Shown: positions 1 to 7,817 of the stretch, piece after piece
Layout of the letters: each line of letters opens with the position of its first letter
How positions within the stretch are numbered: the stretch's first letter is position 1
Source: Arthrobacter sp. UNC362MFTsu5.1
GTDB taxonomy: Bacteria > Actinomycetota > Actinomycetes > Actinomycetales > Micrococcaceae
Reading direction: 5' to 3'
Length of the DNA: 64,000 nt
NCBI RefSeq assembly: GCF_000685965.1
Contig: NZ_JMLE01000021.1
Location: 23,607-87,606, forward strand
Made by a program: the position numbers and the translations under genes
Notes under the pieces: model-generated
What the model was told of the DNA's origin: nothing
Database searches by the model: none
Seen by the model: only the letters and a program-made list of their open reading frames with translations

Positions 1-413
1 CGCTCGCGCCCGGGCTCTTCGGCTCGGACCAGGGCGGACGTTACCTGGCAGCCGGCGTGATCCTGGTCGCGGCGGTCTATCAGCTGACCCCCGCCAAGAA
101 CGTCAGCCTGATGAAATGCCGGACGCCCATGGATTTCATCCTGCACCGCATGCGGCCCGGCTACCGGGGCGCACTGGTGATGGGTGTGGAGCACGGGGCA
201 TGGTGCGTCGCCTGCTGCTGGGCGCTGATGGTTGCCCTGTTCGCCCTCGGGGTGATGAGCGTCGGCTGGATGGCGCTGATCGGTGCCTTCATCGCCGCGG
301 AGAAGATGCTGCCCTGGAAACGGCTGGCCAACCGCTCCGTTGCCGTGGCGCTCGCCGTGATTGCGCTCGGCATTGCCCTCACCCCCGCGGCGACGGCGGG
401 GATGGGGATGTAA
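1..413 (+). CDS. DUF2182-like integral membrane protein, 5' end outside window
   Basis: The reading frame is open from base 3 and ends at TAA 411-413, so only the C-terminal ~136 residues are present. The visible part has two or three hydrophobic segments. It also has the pattern of predicted metal-binding membrane proteins of the DUF2182 type: a CRTPMDF motif after a first helix, a GxxxGxEHGxWCVxCCW stretch, then a helix with a conserved-looking AAEK. The Cys/His-rich stretch is what makes the family call likely. The substrate is unknown. These proteins often sit beside a DUF1326 partner, which would lie upstream of this window. Confidence 0.7.
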   Translation, partial: LAPGLFGSDQGGRYLAAGVILVAAVYQLTPAKNVSLMKCRTPMDFILHRMRPGYRGALVMGVEHGAWCVACCWALMVALFALGVMSVGWMALIGAFIAAEKMLPWKRLANRSVAVALAVIALGIALTPAATAGMGM

Positions 414-491
414 CGTGCCGCCGCCGCTGAGTGCGGGCGGCCATTGACCGGGGGAATTATCCAAAGGTCTCACCGAACAAAGGAGCCGACA

Positions 492-929
492 ATGTCTGAA
501 GGAACTGGACTCCTCAGGCGGTTTTACGAAGAAGTGTTGGCGGGCGGAAATCTCGCCCTGATCGATGAATTTGTGCTGGACGACATCCAGGACCACGAGG
601 ACCCGATGCCCGGGCAGCCGCCGGGAAAGGACGGCGTGAAGTTCTACACCAACGCCATCCGTGCGGCGTTCCCTGACCTCACCGTCCAACTCGATCCGGC
701 GTTGGCCGACGGCGACCTTGAGGCTGCCCACGTGGTGCTGTCCGGCACGCACACGGGGGAGTTCCTGGGTGTTCCGGCAAGCGGCAAGAGCGTGCAATTC
801 AGCAGCGCGGACATCATCCGCATCCAGGACGGGAAGGTGGCCGAGCACTGGGGTTCCTCCGACACGCTGAGCCTCATGCAGCAGATCGGCGCCGTCCCGT
901 CACAGACAACGGACGCGAGCGCCGGCTGA
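492..929 (+). CDS. SnoaL-like ester cyclase / NTF2-fold protein
   Basis: This 145-residue protein is of the SnoaL-like polyketide cyclase family (NTF2-like cone fold), soluble and cytoplasmic. Family marks are an N-terminal helix (RRFYEEVLAGGNLALIDEFV), the DDIQDHEDPMPG stretch, a central AAFPDL, and a C-terminal strand pair around DIIRIQDGKVAEHW. The start at 492 was chosen because AGGAG lies 7 nt upstream and homologues begin with a short helix; an in-frame start at 444 has no good ribosome site. Many family members are of unknown function, so no reaction is assigned. It ends before a hairpin that faces the convergent transporter gene. Confidence 0.75.
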   Translation: MSEGTGLLRRFYEEVLAGGNLALIDEFVLDDIQDHEDPMPGQPPGKDGVKFYTNAIRAAFPDLTVQLDPALADGDLEAAHVVLSGTHTGEFLGVPASGKSVQFSSADIIRIQDGKVAEHWGSSDTLSLMQQIGAVPSQTTDASAG

Positions 930-990
930 TAAAGGTTCCGGCCAACAGAGTTTCCCGCCGCCGCTCCTAGCCGACGGCGGGAAGCACCAC

Positions 991-1020
991 GTGCGGCACC
1001 GTCCCGTGACGGTGCCGCAC
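991..1020. terminator. Hairpin between convergent genes
   Basis: A perfect 12-bp GC-rich stem (991-1002 with 1009-1020) with a 6-nt loop lies between the convergent SnoaL-like gene and the MFS gene. CCCTTTG follows on the + strand. It is probably a terminator serving both genes, although there is no long U run. Confidence 0.6.
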
Positions 1021-1036
1021 CCCTTTGCCCGCGAGG

Positions 1037-2347
1037 CTAGTGGCGCGCAGCCACGCCCGCATCGGCAGGAGCCTCCGCCGGCGCGTCCGCGACGCCCGCG
1101 CCTGCCGCATCCGGGACCGGTGCTCCCGCCGTCGACTCTTCAGCTGCAACGAACCCCGCTTCCTTCGGCCCGGGCGGGTAGGCGTGGTTGCGCCCGGTCA
1201 CCACAATCACCAGCGCGACGACGACCGGCACCGCAGCAGCGACCGGCACCATCAGCGGGCCCGCCATGGTGAGGGCGGCAGCGCCGTACAGCGCGCCGAT
1301 GGTGATGCCCAGCTGGATGGTCAGCACGGTGAGGCCGTTGGCAGCCTCCCGGTACTCCCTGCCGGCACGAAGGATGGCCGACTGGTTGTAGATGCCGATC
1401 GCGCCGAAGGCCGCACCCCACACCGCCATGAGCACCAGGGCGCCGGGGACGGTCCTGCCACCCAGTGGAAGGAGGAGGTACGCGGCGGCGATGATCGCCG
1501 TCGTAATCAGCAGCGCACGGCGCGGCCGCATGTCCACGGTGATGCCGGCGATCCAGATGCCCACCAGCCCGGAGAATCCCAGGACGGTGAGGGAAAGGGT
1601 GATGCTGTAGTCGGGCAGGCCGGCTTCGCGGAGGAACGGCGCGATGAAGGTGAACAGGGCGAAGTGGGCCATGAGCATCAGCGGCCAGGCGATGGCCACC
1701 GATTTCACTCCGGGCTGGCCGATCGCCTTGCGCAGGGACGGCCGCGGGGCGTCCGGGATCCGGCGGACGGCGGGCAGCAGCCACAGGGCCAGGCCTGCGA
1801 GGACCACACCGGCGCCCGCCAGCAGGAGGAAGGACGCCCGCCAGCCGACCACTGCGCCCAGGGCGGTGCCCAGCGGGGCACCGATGGCCAGGCCCAGGCT
1901 GTTGCCGCTGAAGACGATGGCCATCGCCTTGCCCACCTTGTGGGCCGGAACGATGCGCGCCACGAACGGGGCCATCGCGGTCCAGAGCAGGCCGTGGGCA
2001 ATGCCGCCCACCAGCCGGGCGGCCAGGGCGGCGCCGAAGTCGGACACCAGGCCAACGAGGGCGTTGCTGATCGCAAAGGTCAGGACCAGCGCCACCAGGA
2101 GGATGTGCCGGGGGATGCGGGCGAGCAGCATCGCGGCGGGGATCACCGTGGCCACGATGATGGCGGCGTAGCCGGCGGTGAGGTAGCCGGCCACGGGTTC
2201 GGACACGTTGAGGCCGGCGCTGATCTGGGGGAGCAGGCCGGAAGGCAGCAGTTCGGTGGTGATGGCGGTGAAGCCGATCATCGACAGCACCAGCAGCGCG
2301 CCGAAGGGCATGCGGTCGCGTGCAGGAACGGAGGTCGCGGGAGGCAC
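1037..2347 (-). CDS. MFS transporter of the AraJ / DHA1 type
   Basis: This is a twelve-helix major facilitator of the drug:H+ antiporter-1 group that includes AraJ-like exporters. The first helix carries FTAITTELLPSGLLPQIS, typical of AraJ/YdhP-like proteins. The loop 2-3 and helix 4 regions carry ARLVGGIAHGLLWTAMAPFVARIVP. The N terminus is Pro-rich. GTG 2347 is preferred as start because AAAAGGA lies 10 nt upstream; an in-frame GTG at 2410 is possible. The C-terminal ~40 residues are Ala/Pro/Glu-rich and probably disordered. It stands alone, so the exported compound cannot be inferred. Confidence 0.8.
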   Translation of the reverse strand: MPPATSVPARDRMPFGALLVLSMIGFTAITTELLPSGLLPQISAGLNVSEPVAGYLTAGYAAIIVATVIPAAMLLARIPRHILLVALVLTFAISNALVGLVSDFGAALAARLVGGIAHGLLWTAMAPFVARIVPAHKVGKAMAIVFSGNSLGLAIGAPLGTALGAVVGWRASFLLLAGAGVVLAGLALWLLPAVRRIPDAPRPSLRKAIGQPGVKSVAIAWPLMLMAHFALFTFIAPFLREAGLPDYSITLSLTVLGFSGLVGIWIAGITVDMRPRRALLITTAIIAAAYLLLPLGGRTVPGALVLMAVWGAAFGAIGIYNQSAILRAGREYREAANGLTVLTIQLGITIGALYGAAALTMAGPLMVPVAAAVPVVVALVIVVTGRNHAYPPGPKEAGFVAAEESTAGAPVPDAAGAGVADAPAEAPADAGVAARH

Positions 2348-2487
2348 GGGTGAAGAGTCCTTTTCAGGGAGTGGGGAAGGAACACGGCGCCGGTTGCCGG
2401 TGTCCTCCACTCAAATTACCTGATTTATTTATTGCGAGGCAGGGTCTGTCAGAACCACCTTCGCGGGAATGCGCGGACCCTTTCCGT

Positions 2488-2928
2488 TCAGCCGATCCGC
2501 TCGGCCAGGGACACGATAATCCCCTCCGGCCCCCGTACGTACGCCATCCGCCAGCTGTTCTCGTACTGGCCGATGCCGCCGACCAGCCCGTAGCCGTCCG
2601 CGGCCAGCCCGTCCACGGCTGACTGGAGGTCGTCCACCTCGAAGGACACGTTGCGCAGCCCCAGCTCGTTGGCCATCGCATCGGGCGATCCCGGCTTGTG
2701 GTCGGGCCGGACGAAGCTCGCGAGCTCGATCCGGCTTCCTCCGTCCGGCGGCCGCAGCATAACTATCTCGGTGCGGGAGTCCGGGATGCCGCAGACGGTA
2801 TCCAGGAACTCGCCCTCCACGAACGTCCGGCCCTCCACTTCGAGACCCAGCTTCACGAAGAACGCCGTCACCGCGTCGAGGTCGGCGACTGTGATGCCGA
2901 TATGGTCGAACCGTTGTATGTGTGCCAC
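2488..2928 (-). CDS. VOC-family (glyoxalase/bleomycin resistance fold) protein
   Basis: This 146-residue protein has the paired beta-alpha-beta-beta-beta modules of the vicinal oxygen chelate family. FDHIGITVADLDAVTAFF opens the first module (metal-ligand His near residue 8). RIELASF closes it, and LGLRNVSFEVDDLQSAVDGL opens the second. VRGPEGIIVSLAE closes the second and holds the usual Glu ligand. It starts at GTG 2928 behind GAAGGAT. It is 14 nt downstream of the unknown gene 2943-3407 and likely co-transcribed with it and the AraC gene. The substrate is unknown. Confidence 0.8.
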   Translation of the reverse strand: MAHIQRFDHIGITVADLDAVTAFFVKLGLEVEGRTFVEGEFLDTVCGIPDSRTEIVMLRPPDGGSRIELASFVRPDHKPGSPDAMANELGLRNVSFEVDDLQSAVDGLAADGYGLVGGIGQYENSWRMAYVRGPEGIIVSLAERIG

Positions 2929-2942
2929 TTGGGATCCTTCGG

Positions 2943-3407
2943 TCAGTACTCGCCCTTGATCACGAAGTAGGAGCCACGGATAGTGCCTGCCAGCTTCGAT
3001 TTCTGGCGGGCGAACTTGAAGCGCTCCGCCAGTTCCTCCGGCACGTCCATACCGTCGGCAAGTTTGAACCCCACGGCTCGCTTCCCGCCGTCCTCGATGC
3101 TGTACATAACGTTGATGGACAGCCCCGACTCGTAGAACACGTAGGACATCCGCAAGCCGTCGACTTCGAAGTCGGTTGCTTCCAGCGGGCGCGATCCGAT
3201 GACGATGTTGCGCTCTTCCCGGAGGATCCGGCTCACCCGGTCCACCACCTCCGGAACCTCGCTGGCAGGGCTCACCGTGAAGACGTGGTTGTACTTGGTG
3301 CTGAAGTAGCGGGCCTCATTGGCGCGCAGACCCGCGGCGGCGTCGGCCACCGGGGATGATTCCAGACCGGCAGTAGAAACGTTCTTGAAGTCGACGATGT
3401 GCGGCAT
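2943..3407 (-). CDS. Conserved protein of unknown function (154 aa)
   Basis: I do not recognise this family. The predicted protein is soluble and mixed alpha/beta, without signal peptide or membrane segment. It opens with MPHIVDFKNVS, has a region FTVSPASEVPEVVDRVSRILREERNIVIGSRPLEATDFEVDGLRMSY-like in character (helix followed by strands), and ends in a basic strand-rich tail. GGAGG stands just before the ATG. It sits between the AraC-type regulator (12 nt upstream) and the VOC gene (14 nt downstream), so the three genes look like one operon. Confidence 0.65.
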   Translation of the reverse strand: MPHIVDFKNVSTAGLESSPVADAAAGLRANEARYFSTKYNHVFTVSPASEVPEVVDRVSRILREERNIVIGSRPLEATDFEVDGLRMSYVFYESGLSINVMYSIEDGGKRAVGFKLADGMDVPEELAERFKFARQKSKLAGTIRGSYFVIKGEY

Positions 3408-3419
3408 GCGCCCTCCTGG

Positions 3420-4229
3420 TCAGGCGTGATCAGACGTGGTGGGACCAATGCTAGCGCGACGGCGGTACGTGCTTGGCGTGAAACCCAGGGTCCTTTGGAA
3501 GTCATTCGTCAGGTGGGCATGATCGGTGTAGCCGAGTTCGGCAGCGATCGCCGCGAGGTCTACAGCCGGGTCGGTCCGGGACCGGTCGGCGGCCTCCTGC
3601 AGGCGGCGCCTTCGGATGAGCGCGGACGGGCTCAGGCCGATGTACTTCTTCGCCACCCGTTGCAGGGTTCGCGGCGACACAAACAGCCGCGCCGCAGCGT
3701 CCTCAAGACGGGTCACCTCGGTAGAGGTCCCGATCAGGTCCATCATCGCGTTGGCCAGCAGGCCCTCCTCGGAGACCTCCGGACCCTGCGCCACCAGCCA
3801 GCCGGTGAACGCCTCCACCGCGCGTTGCCGGCGTTCCGCCGGATCGGTTTGGCTCATCGCCGCCGACACTGAGGCATGCAGGTCCGCGAGCGGAAGCGGC
3901 AGCTGGGCGTCCCGCAGGCTTCCCGGATCATCCGTAAAACGCGGCACGAACGCGGGACGCAGAAGGGCCCCCACCGCCCAGCCCCGGCCCGTGAGGTCGC
4001 GGTGTGACCGGCGGGTGGTGGGGCCGGCGAACTCCACGAGATCCTTCTGAACCACGAGGTTGGACGCGGGGAACGCGATCACGTGCTGGCGTGAGGTGTG
4101 CCCCGGTGCAATGTCCCATTCGGGGATCCAGAACCACTGCACCAGGTTCGTGACGGACTCGGGCGCTGGCACCCGGTGAAAGGTGGGAAGCCGGGCCGGG
4201 TAGAGGATGCCCTTGAACGAGTCCACCAT
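3420..4229 (-). CDS. AraC-family transcriptional regulator
   Basis: This 269-residue regulator has an N-terminal sensory part related to the DUF6597/AraC type (QWFWIPEWDI, VIAFPASNLVVQ). Its C-terminal double helix-turn-helix runs from about residue 165 to 255. The HTH signature is clear: DAAARLFVSPRTLQRVAKKYIGLSPSALIRRRRLQEA, then DLAAIAAELGYTDHAHLTNDFQRTLGFTPSTYRR. It is first in an apparent operon with the unknown and VOC genes and divergent from another VOC gene at 4303. The shared 73-nt gap is the likely control site for both directions. The ligand is unknown. Confidence 0.88.
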   Translation of the reverse strand: MVDSFKGILYPARLPTFHRVPAPESVTNLVQWFWIPEWDIAPGHTSRQHVIAFPASNLVVQKDLVEFAGPTTRRSHRDLTGRGWAVGALLRPAFVPRFTDDPGSLRDAQLPLPLADLHASVSAAMSQTDPAERRQRAVEAFTGWLVAQGPEVSEEGLLANAMMDLIGTSTEVTRLEDAAARLFVSPRTLQRVAKKYIGLSPSALIRRRRLQEAADRSRTDPAVDLAAIAAELGYTDHAHLTNDFQRTLGFTPSTYRRRASIGPTTSDHA

Positions 4230-4302
4230 CGGAGGGCACTCCTATCCGGGCTGTCGCATTTCTCCAAGCCGCCGGGGCGGACCCGTGCGTACCGTCAGAG
4301 GT

Positions 4303-4815
4303 ATGACTGATACTACAAGCCCCGAACTGACCGTGGCCGCCGACGGCAAGCACACCACATCCGGCATCCCGCACGGCTTCACGAGCCTCACGCCGTTCCT
4401 TGCGGTTACCTCGGCCAAGGAGGCCATCACGTTCTACCGGGACGTTTTCGGCGCCCGCCCCGTCAATGTCACCGAGATGGGCGGCGTTGTGGTCCACGCC
4501 GAACTCGACTTCGGCCAGGGACGGCTCCAAATCGGTGAGCCCAACCCCGACTATCACCTTGTCCCCGCGCCGGACGGCGACGATGACTGCTATTCCGTCG
4601 GCTTCTACTGCGCCGACGCGGACGCCCTGGTGGCGCGCGCCGAGCGGTCGGGGGCCACGATCCGGGAGCCGCTGTCCACCTTCGTGTCAGGAGGCCGGTT
4701 CGCCAGCATCCGGGACCCGTACGGCGTGCGCTGGTCCATCATGACCCGCGTTGAGGACCTCTCCGAAGAGGAAAGCGCGCAGCGCGTCGCCGACTGGGCA
4801 GCGAAGCAAGGCTGA
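4303..4815 (+). CDS. VOC-family protein, PhnB/glyoxalase-like
   Basis: This 170-residue protein is related to PhnB-type VOC proteins. It has SLTPFLAVTSAKEAITFYRDVFGARPV at the start, a middle stretch VVHAELDFGQGRLQIGE, and FVSGGRFASIRDPYGVRWSIMTRVEDLSEEE near the end. These match the DGxxxAHAELxxGxxxxMLxD and DPxGxxWxxxTH patterns of the family. ATG 4303 was chosen because homologues begin shortly before the first strand; the longer frame from 4207 would run into the divergent AraC gene. It is probably regulated by the adjacent AraC protein. Confidence 0.82.
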   Translation: MTDTTSPELTVAADGKHTTSGIPHGFTSLTPFLAVTSAKEAITFYRDVFGARPVNVTEMGGVVVHAELDFGQGRLQIGEPNPDYHLVPAPDGDDDCYSVGFYCADADALVARAERSGATIREPLSTFVSGGRFASIRDPYGVRWSIMTRVEDLSEEESAQRVADWAAKQG

Positions 4816-4916
4816 CCTCCGCGGACTTTCCGGAACCCGTTGTCAGTGCCGGGAAGTGAGCCTACGCTGTGCGCACGGCCCCACTCCGGGGACCGTTGCC
4901 AGACAGGAACGAGACC

Positions 4917-5237
4917 ATGACCAAGTATTTGTTTGAAGCGAATTACGTGGGCGAGGGAATCAAGGGGCTCATGCGCGAAGGCGGCACCAAGCGGCGTGAC
5001 GCACTGGTGGAGGCCCTCAATTCCGTGGGTGGATCGCTGGAGAGTTTTTACTACGCCTTCGGGGACACTGACGTCCTCGGTGTTTTTGAAGTCCCGGACC
5101 AGGCCGGGGCCGCAGCCCTTTCGCTGATGATCAATGCCACCGGCAACGTGAACGTCCGGCTGAAGCCGCTCATGACGCCGGAAGACATCGACGAGGCGAC
5201 CAAGAAGACACCCTCCTACCGGGCGCCGGGGCAGTAG
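4917..5237 (+). CDS. GYD domain protein
   Basis: This 106-residue protein of the GYD family has a dimeric alpha/beta-barrel-like ferredoxin fold. Marks are KYLFEANYVGEGIKGLMREGGTKRRDALVEALNSVGGSLESFYYAFGDTDVLGVFEVPDQAGAAA, seen as a short strand, helix and strand series with the DVxGxxExPD motif. ATG 4917 was chosen over 4869 because family members start directly at the first strand and GAACGAGA precedes it. The family has no assigned reaction. It lies downstream of the VOC gene and ends before a strong hairpin at 5258. Confidence 0.85.
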   Translation: MTKYLFEANYVGEGIKGLMREGGTKRRDALVEALNSVGGSLESFYYAFGDTDVLGVFEVPDQAGAAALSLMINATGNVNVRLKPLMTPEDIDEATKKTPSYRAPGQ

Positions 5238-5257
5238 CGCGTTCGCAGGAAGCACGA

Positions 5258-5283
5258 CGGCGGCACCCGGTTGGGTGCCGCCG
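5258..5283 (+). terminator. Perfect 11-bp hairpin, terminator
   Basis: The stem 5258-5268 pairs perfectly with 5273-5283 around a GGTT loop, 20 nt after the GYD stop. A near-identical element, sharing the flanking AGCACGACGGCGGCAC and GGTTGGGTGCCG blocks, lies after the LacI gene at 36579-36610. This looks like a recurring terminator module of this genome. Confidence 0.7.
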
Positions 5284-5351
5284 TTCACTTGAAGCCGTTC
5301 ACTTGGAGCCGTTCACCTGAAGCCGGTCACCCCAGGTCCGCATCAGCGACC

Positions 5352-6104
5352 TTAGGTGTACATCAGCGAGCCGGGTGTGGTGAGGAGCTCGCCGGTTTCC
5401 AGCCAGGTCTTCAGGCCGGAGAGGATCATCGGCCAGCCGCCGTAGAGCTGGTCATTGGCATCTTCGCGGAGCTGGTCGTGCGTGACGGTCAAGCGGCAGG
5501 AATCGCCCACCGGCTCGATCTCCCAGGTGATCCGGGAGGTGCCTTCGGCTTTAACGTCCTCGCCCCAGAGCGCCCGCATGCTCTGGACGAGCCGGCGCGG
5601 CGGGTCCACCTCCAGGTTCTCACCCTCGCCCAGGAGCTCCCCGGCTTTGGGATTGCCCATCTCGAACCGGCCGCCGGGAGTCCAGTCCGAGGTGATGACC
5701 GACCCGAACTGGTACTTGCTGCGGATCTCGCCGTCCGTGATGGCCTCCCAGAGCCGTTCCGGGGTGGTCTTGATATAGATTTCGAAGATCTTTTCCATGG
5801 GACTTTCCAATCTGGTTTTGAGGTCGCTGAGGCCAGCGGCCCATGGTTCGGCGTACTTGCTCACCCAGCGGTCGTGGACCAGCCGGATGGGCACCGGATT
5901 CAGGAAATGTAGTTTCTCGCGACCCCGACGGCGGGTCACCACCAGGCCGGCTTCCTCCAGGATCCTGAGGTGCTTCATGACTCCGTAGCGCGTCATGTCG
6001 AAGTGTGCCTCGAGGGCGTGAAGGGTCTGCCCGTCGTTCCTGAAGAGCTCGTCCAGGAGATCGCGACGGGTGGCGTCGGCCAAGGCCTTGAATACGGCGT
6101 CCAC
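5352..6104 (-). CDS. ArsR-type HTH fused to SRPBCC (AHSA1-like) domain
   Basis: This 250-residue two-domain protein has a winged-helix ArsR domain at residues 1-90 (FKALADATRRDLLDELF, then LHALEAHFDMTRYGVMKHLRILEEAGLVVTRRRGREKLHFLN). It is followed by a START-like SRPBCC/AHSA1 domain at about 100-245 (IYIKTTPERLWEAITDGEIRSKY, WTPGGRFEMGN, WPMILSGLKTWLETGE). In many genomes these two functions are separate neighbouring genes; here they are one chain. GTG 6104 directly follows a GGAGGT that is too close to act as a ribosome site. A TATTCT box sits about 7 nt upstream, so a leaderless mRNA is likely. Confidence 0.85.
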   Translation of the reverse strand: MDAVFKALADATRRDLLDELFRNDGQTLHALEAHFDMTRYGVMKHLRILEEAGLVVTRRRGREKLHFLNPVPIRLVHDRWVSKYAEPWAAGLSDLKTRLESPMEKIFEIYIKTTPERLWEAITDGEIRSKYQFGSVITSDWTPGGRFEMGNPKAGELLGEGENLEVDPPRRLVQSMRALWGEDVKAEGTSRITWEIEPVGDSCRLTVTHDQLREDANDQLYGGWPMILSGLKTWLETGELLTTPGSLMYT

Positions 6105-6117
6105 ACCTCCAGAATAG

Positions 6118-6133
6118 GTGACTAAATGGTCAC
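6118..6133. promoter_or_regulatory. Operator-like palindrome at the ArsR-SRPBCC promoter
   Basis: GTGAC-6-GTCAC is centred ~20 nt upstream of the GTG start at 6104, just upstream of the TATTCT -10-like box on the minus strand. The position and symmetry fit an autoregulatory ArsR operator. Confidence 0.5.
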
Positions 6134-6164
6134 ATGTCTAGGGTTCCAGCAGCGCCCCAGTACC

Positions 6165-7817
6165 TCAGTCCAGCAGCACCCACGCGGCGTTGTCCGGCTG
6201 CAGCCAGCCGTCCGTTTCCAGCGGTGCGGCGCTGGCCAACACGGTCCCGGCCGGCAGCCGCACCGCCTCGGTTCCCATCGCCACGGCCACCAGGAACTTC
6301 GCGTTGCGCTCGCAGATCAGCAGGTTCCCGTCCTCCACACGCCAGGTGCCGCCGTCGTCCGCGGTGAACACACCCTGGTCCCACAGCTGACGGCGGAGTC
6401 CGACGGCGGCAGTCACCAGGGCGAGCGTGGAACCCGGGTTCTGCTGCTGGGTTTCAACCGCGTACCGGCCCCAGCCCTCGGGCTGCGGCAGCCACGGGTT
6501 ACCGGGCTGACCGGTCGCCGGCGAGAAGCCGTGGTTCGCCTCCGGAGGCGCGGTCCACGGTAGCGGCACGCGGGCGCCGTCGCGGGTGATGCCGCCGCGG
6601 GTCCACATCGGGTCCACCCGGGCTTCCACCGGGACGTCCACCTCGGGCAGTCCGAGCTCCTGGCCCTGGTAGATATAGGCCGCGCCGGGCAGTCCCAGCA
6701 GTGCCAGCAGGGCTGCCCGGGAGCGCCGGAGGCCAAGTTCGCGGCCGTCCTTTGTCCCGCCGCCGAACCGCGTCACGGAGCGGACAATGTCGTGGTTCTC
6801 CAGCGCCCAGCTCGGTGCGGCTCCGTGCAGCTGGCGCGCGGCTTCGAGTTCAGCCCCCACGGATGCCCACGCTGCGGGATCCCAGCCGAGCTTCACGAAC
6901 GCGAACGCGAAGGCCTGGTGCATCTCGTCGGCGCGGGTGTAGCGGGCGGCGCGGGCCGGTTCCAGGTTGACCTCGCCTACCAGCAGCCGGTGCGGCTGGT
7001 ACTTCTCGGCAAGGGTGCGCCAGCGGCGGTACACCTCGTGGACGTCCTCCTGGTCCGAGACCAGCGGGTTGGCCCGCAGACCGTCCACCACCGCGGTGGC
7101 GGACGGCGCGTCCGGCAGGCCGTCGGCTTTGAAGAGGCCATGGGCGACGTCGATCCGGAGGCCGTCCACGCCCTTGTCGAACCAGAAGCGGAGCACGCTT
7201 TCGAAGTAGTCGCCCACGGCGGGGTTCCGCCAGTTCCAGTCGGGCTGGCCGGGGGAAAAGAGGTGCAGGTACCACTGGGTGTCCGTCGCAGACCCGGGAA
7301 CAGCCCGGCTCCAGGCCCGCCCGCCGAATACGCTCTGCCAGTTGTTTGGCGGCAGGTCGCTGGCGGAGCCCGGCGCGGAACTGCGCCCTTCAACGAAGTG
7401 GAACATGTCCCGCTCCGGCGAGCCCGGCCGGGCCGCGAGGGCCTGCTGGAAGAGCGGGTGGGCCGAGGAGCAGTGGTTGGGGACGACGTCGAGCAGTACC
7501 CGCAGGCCCAGCGAGTGGGCGAGCTCCAGCAGAGTATCGAACTCGTCCATGGTGCCGAACAGCGGGTCGACGCCGCAGTAGTCGCTGACGTCGTAGCCCT
7601 GGTCCACCTGCGGGGAGGGCTGGAACGGGGTCATCCAGATGCCGTCCACGCCCAGGGAGGCGATGTACGGCAGGCGGGCGATGAGGCCGGCGAGGTCGCC
7701 CACGCCGTCGCCGTTCCCGTCCGCGAAGGAACGCGGATACACCTGGTAAATCACGGCTGAGTCCCACCAGTCGCCGGTGACTGAGCCGGCGGAGGGGCTG
7801 CCGCCGTCGTGCGTCAT
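6165..7817 (-). CDS. GH13 alpha-glucosidase
   Basis: This 550-residue glycoside hydrolase of family 13 lacks a signal peptide, so it is cytoplasmic. All four conserved regions are visible: DVVPNH (region I), GLRIDVAH with the nucleophile Asp (region II), LLVGEVN with the acid/base Glu (region III), and ALENHD with the transition-state Asp (region IV). The N-terminal WWDSAVIYQVYPRSFADGNGDGVGDL is typical of alpha-glucosidases/oligo-1,6-glucosidases. ATG 7817 overlaps the upstream permease stop by ATGA. As the last gene of the operon it probably hydrolyses the imported alpha-glucoside (maltose-, sucrose- or trehalulose-like; exact substrate not readable). Confidence 0.92.
   Translation of the reverse strand: MTHDGGSPSAGSVTGDWWDSAVIYQVYPRSFADGNGDGVGDLAGLIARLPYIASLGVDGIWMTPFQPSPQVDQGYDVSDYCGVDPLFGTMDEFDTLLELAHSLGLRVLLDVVPNHCSSAHPLFQQALAARPGSPERDMFHFVEGRSSAPGSASDLPPNNWQSVFGGRAWSRAVPGSATDTQWYLHLFSPGQPDWNWRNPAVGDYFESVLRFWFDKGVDGLRIDVAHGLFKADGLPDAPSATAVVDGLRANPLVSDQEDVHEVYRRWRTLAEKYQPHRLLVGEVNLEPARAARYTRADEMHQAFAFAFVKLGWDPAAWASVGAELEAARQLHGAAPSWALENHDIVRSVTRFGGGTKDGRELGLRRSRAALLALLGLPGAAYIYQGQELGLPEVDVPVEARVDPMWTRGGITRDGARVPLPWTAPPEANHGFSPATGQPGNPWLPQPEGWGRYAVETQQQNPGSTLALVTAAVGLRRQLWDQGVFTADDGGTWRVEDGNLLICERNAKFLVAVAMGTEAVRLPAGTVLASAAPLETDGWLQPDNAAWVLLD

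Noticed and set aside
1025..2353. Long + strand frame opposite the MFS gene
   Set aside because: Low-complexity Gly/Asp/His-rich shadow of the transporter gene.
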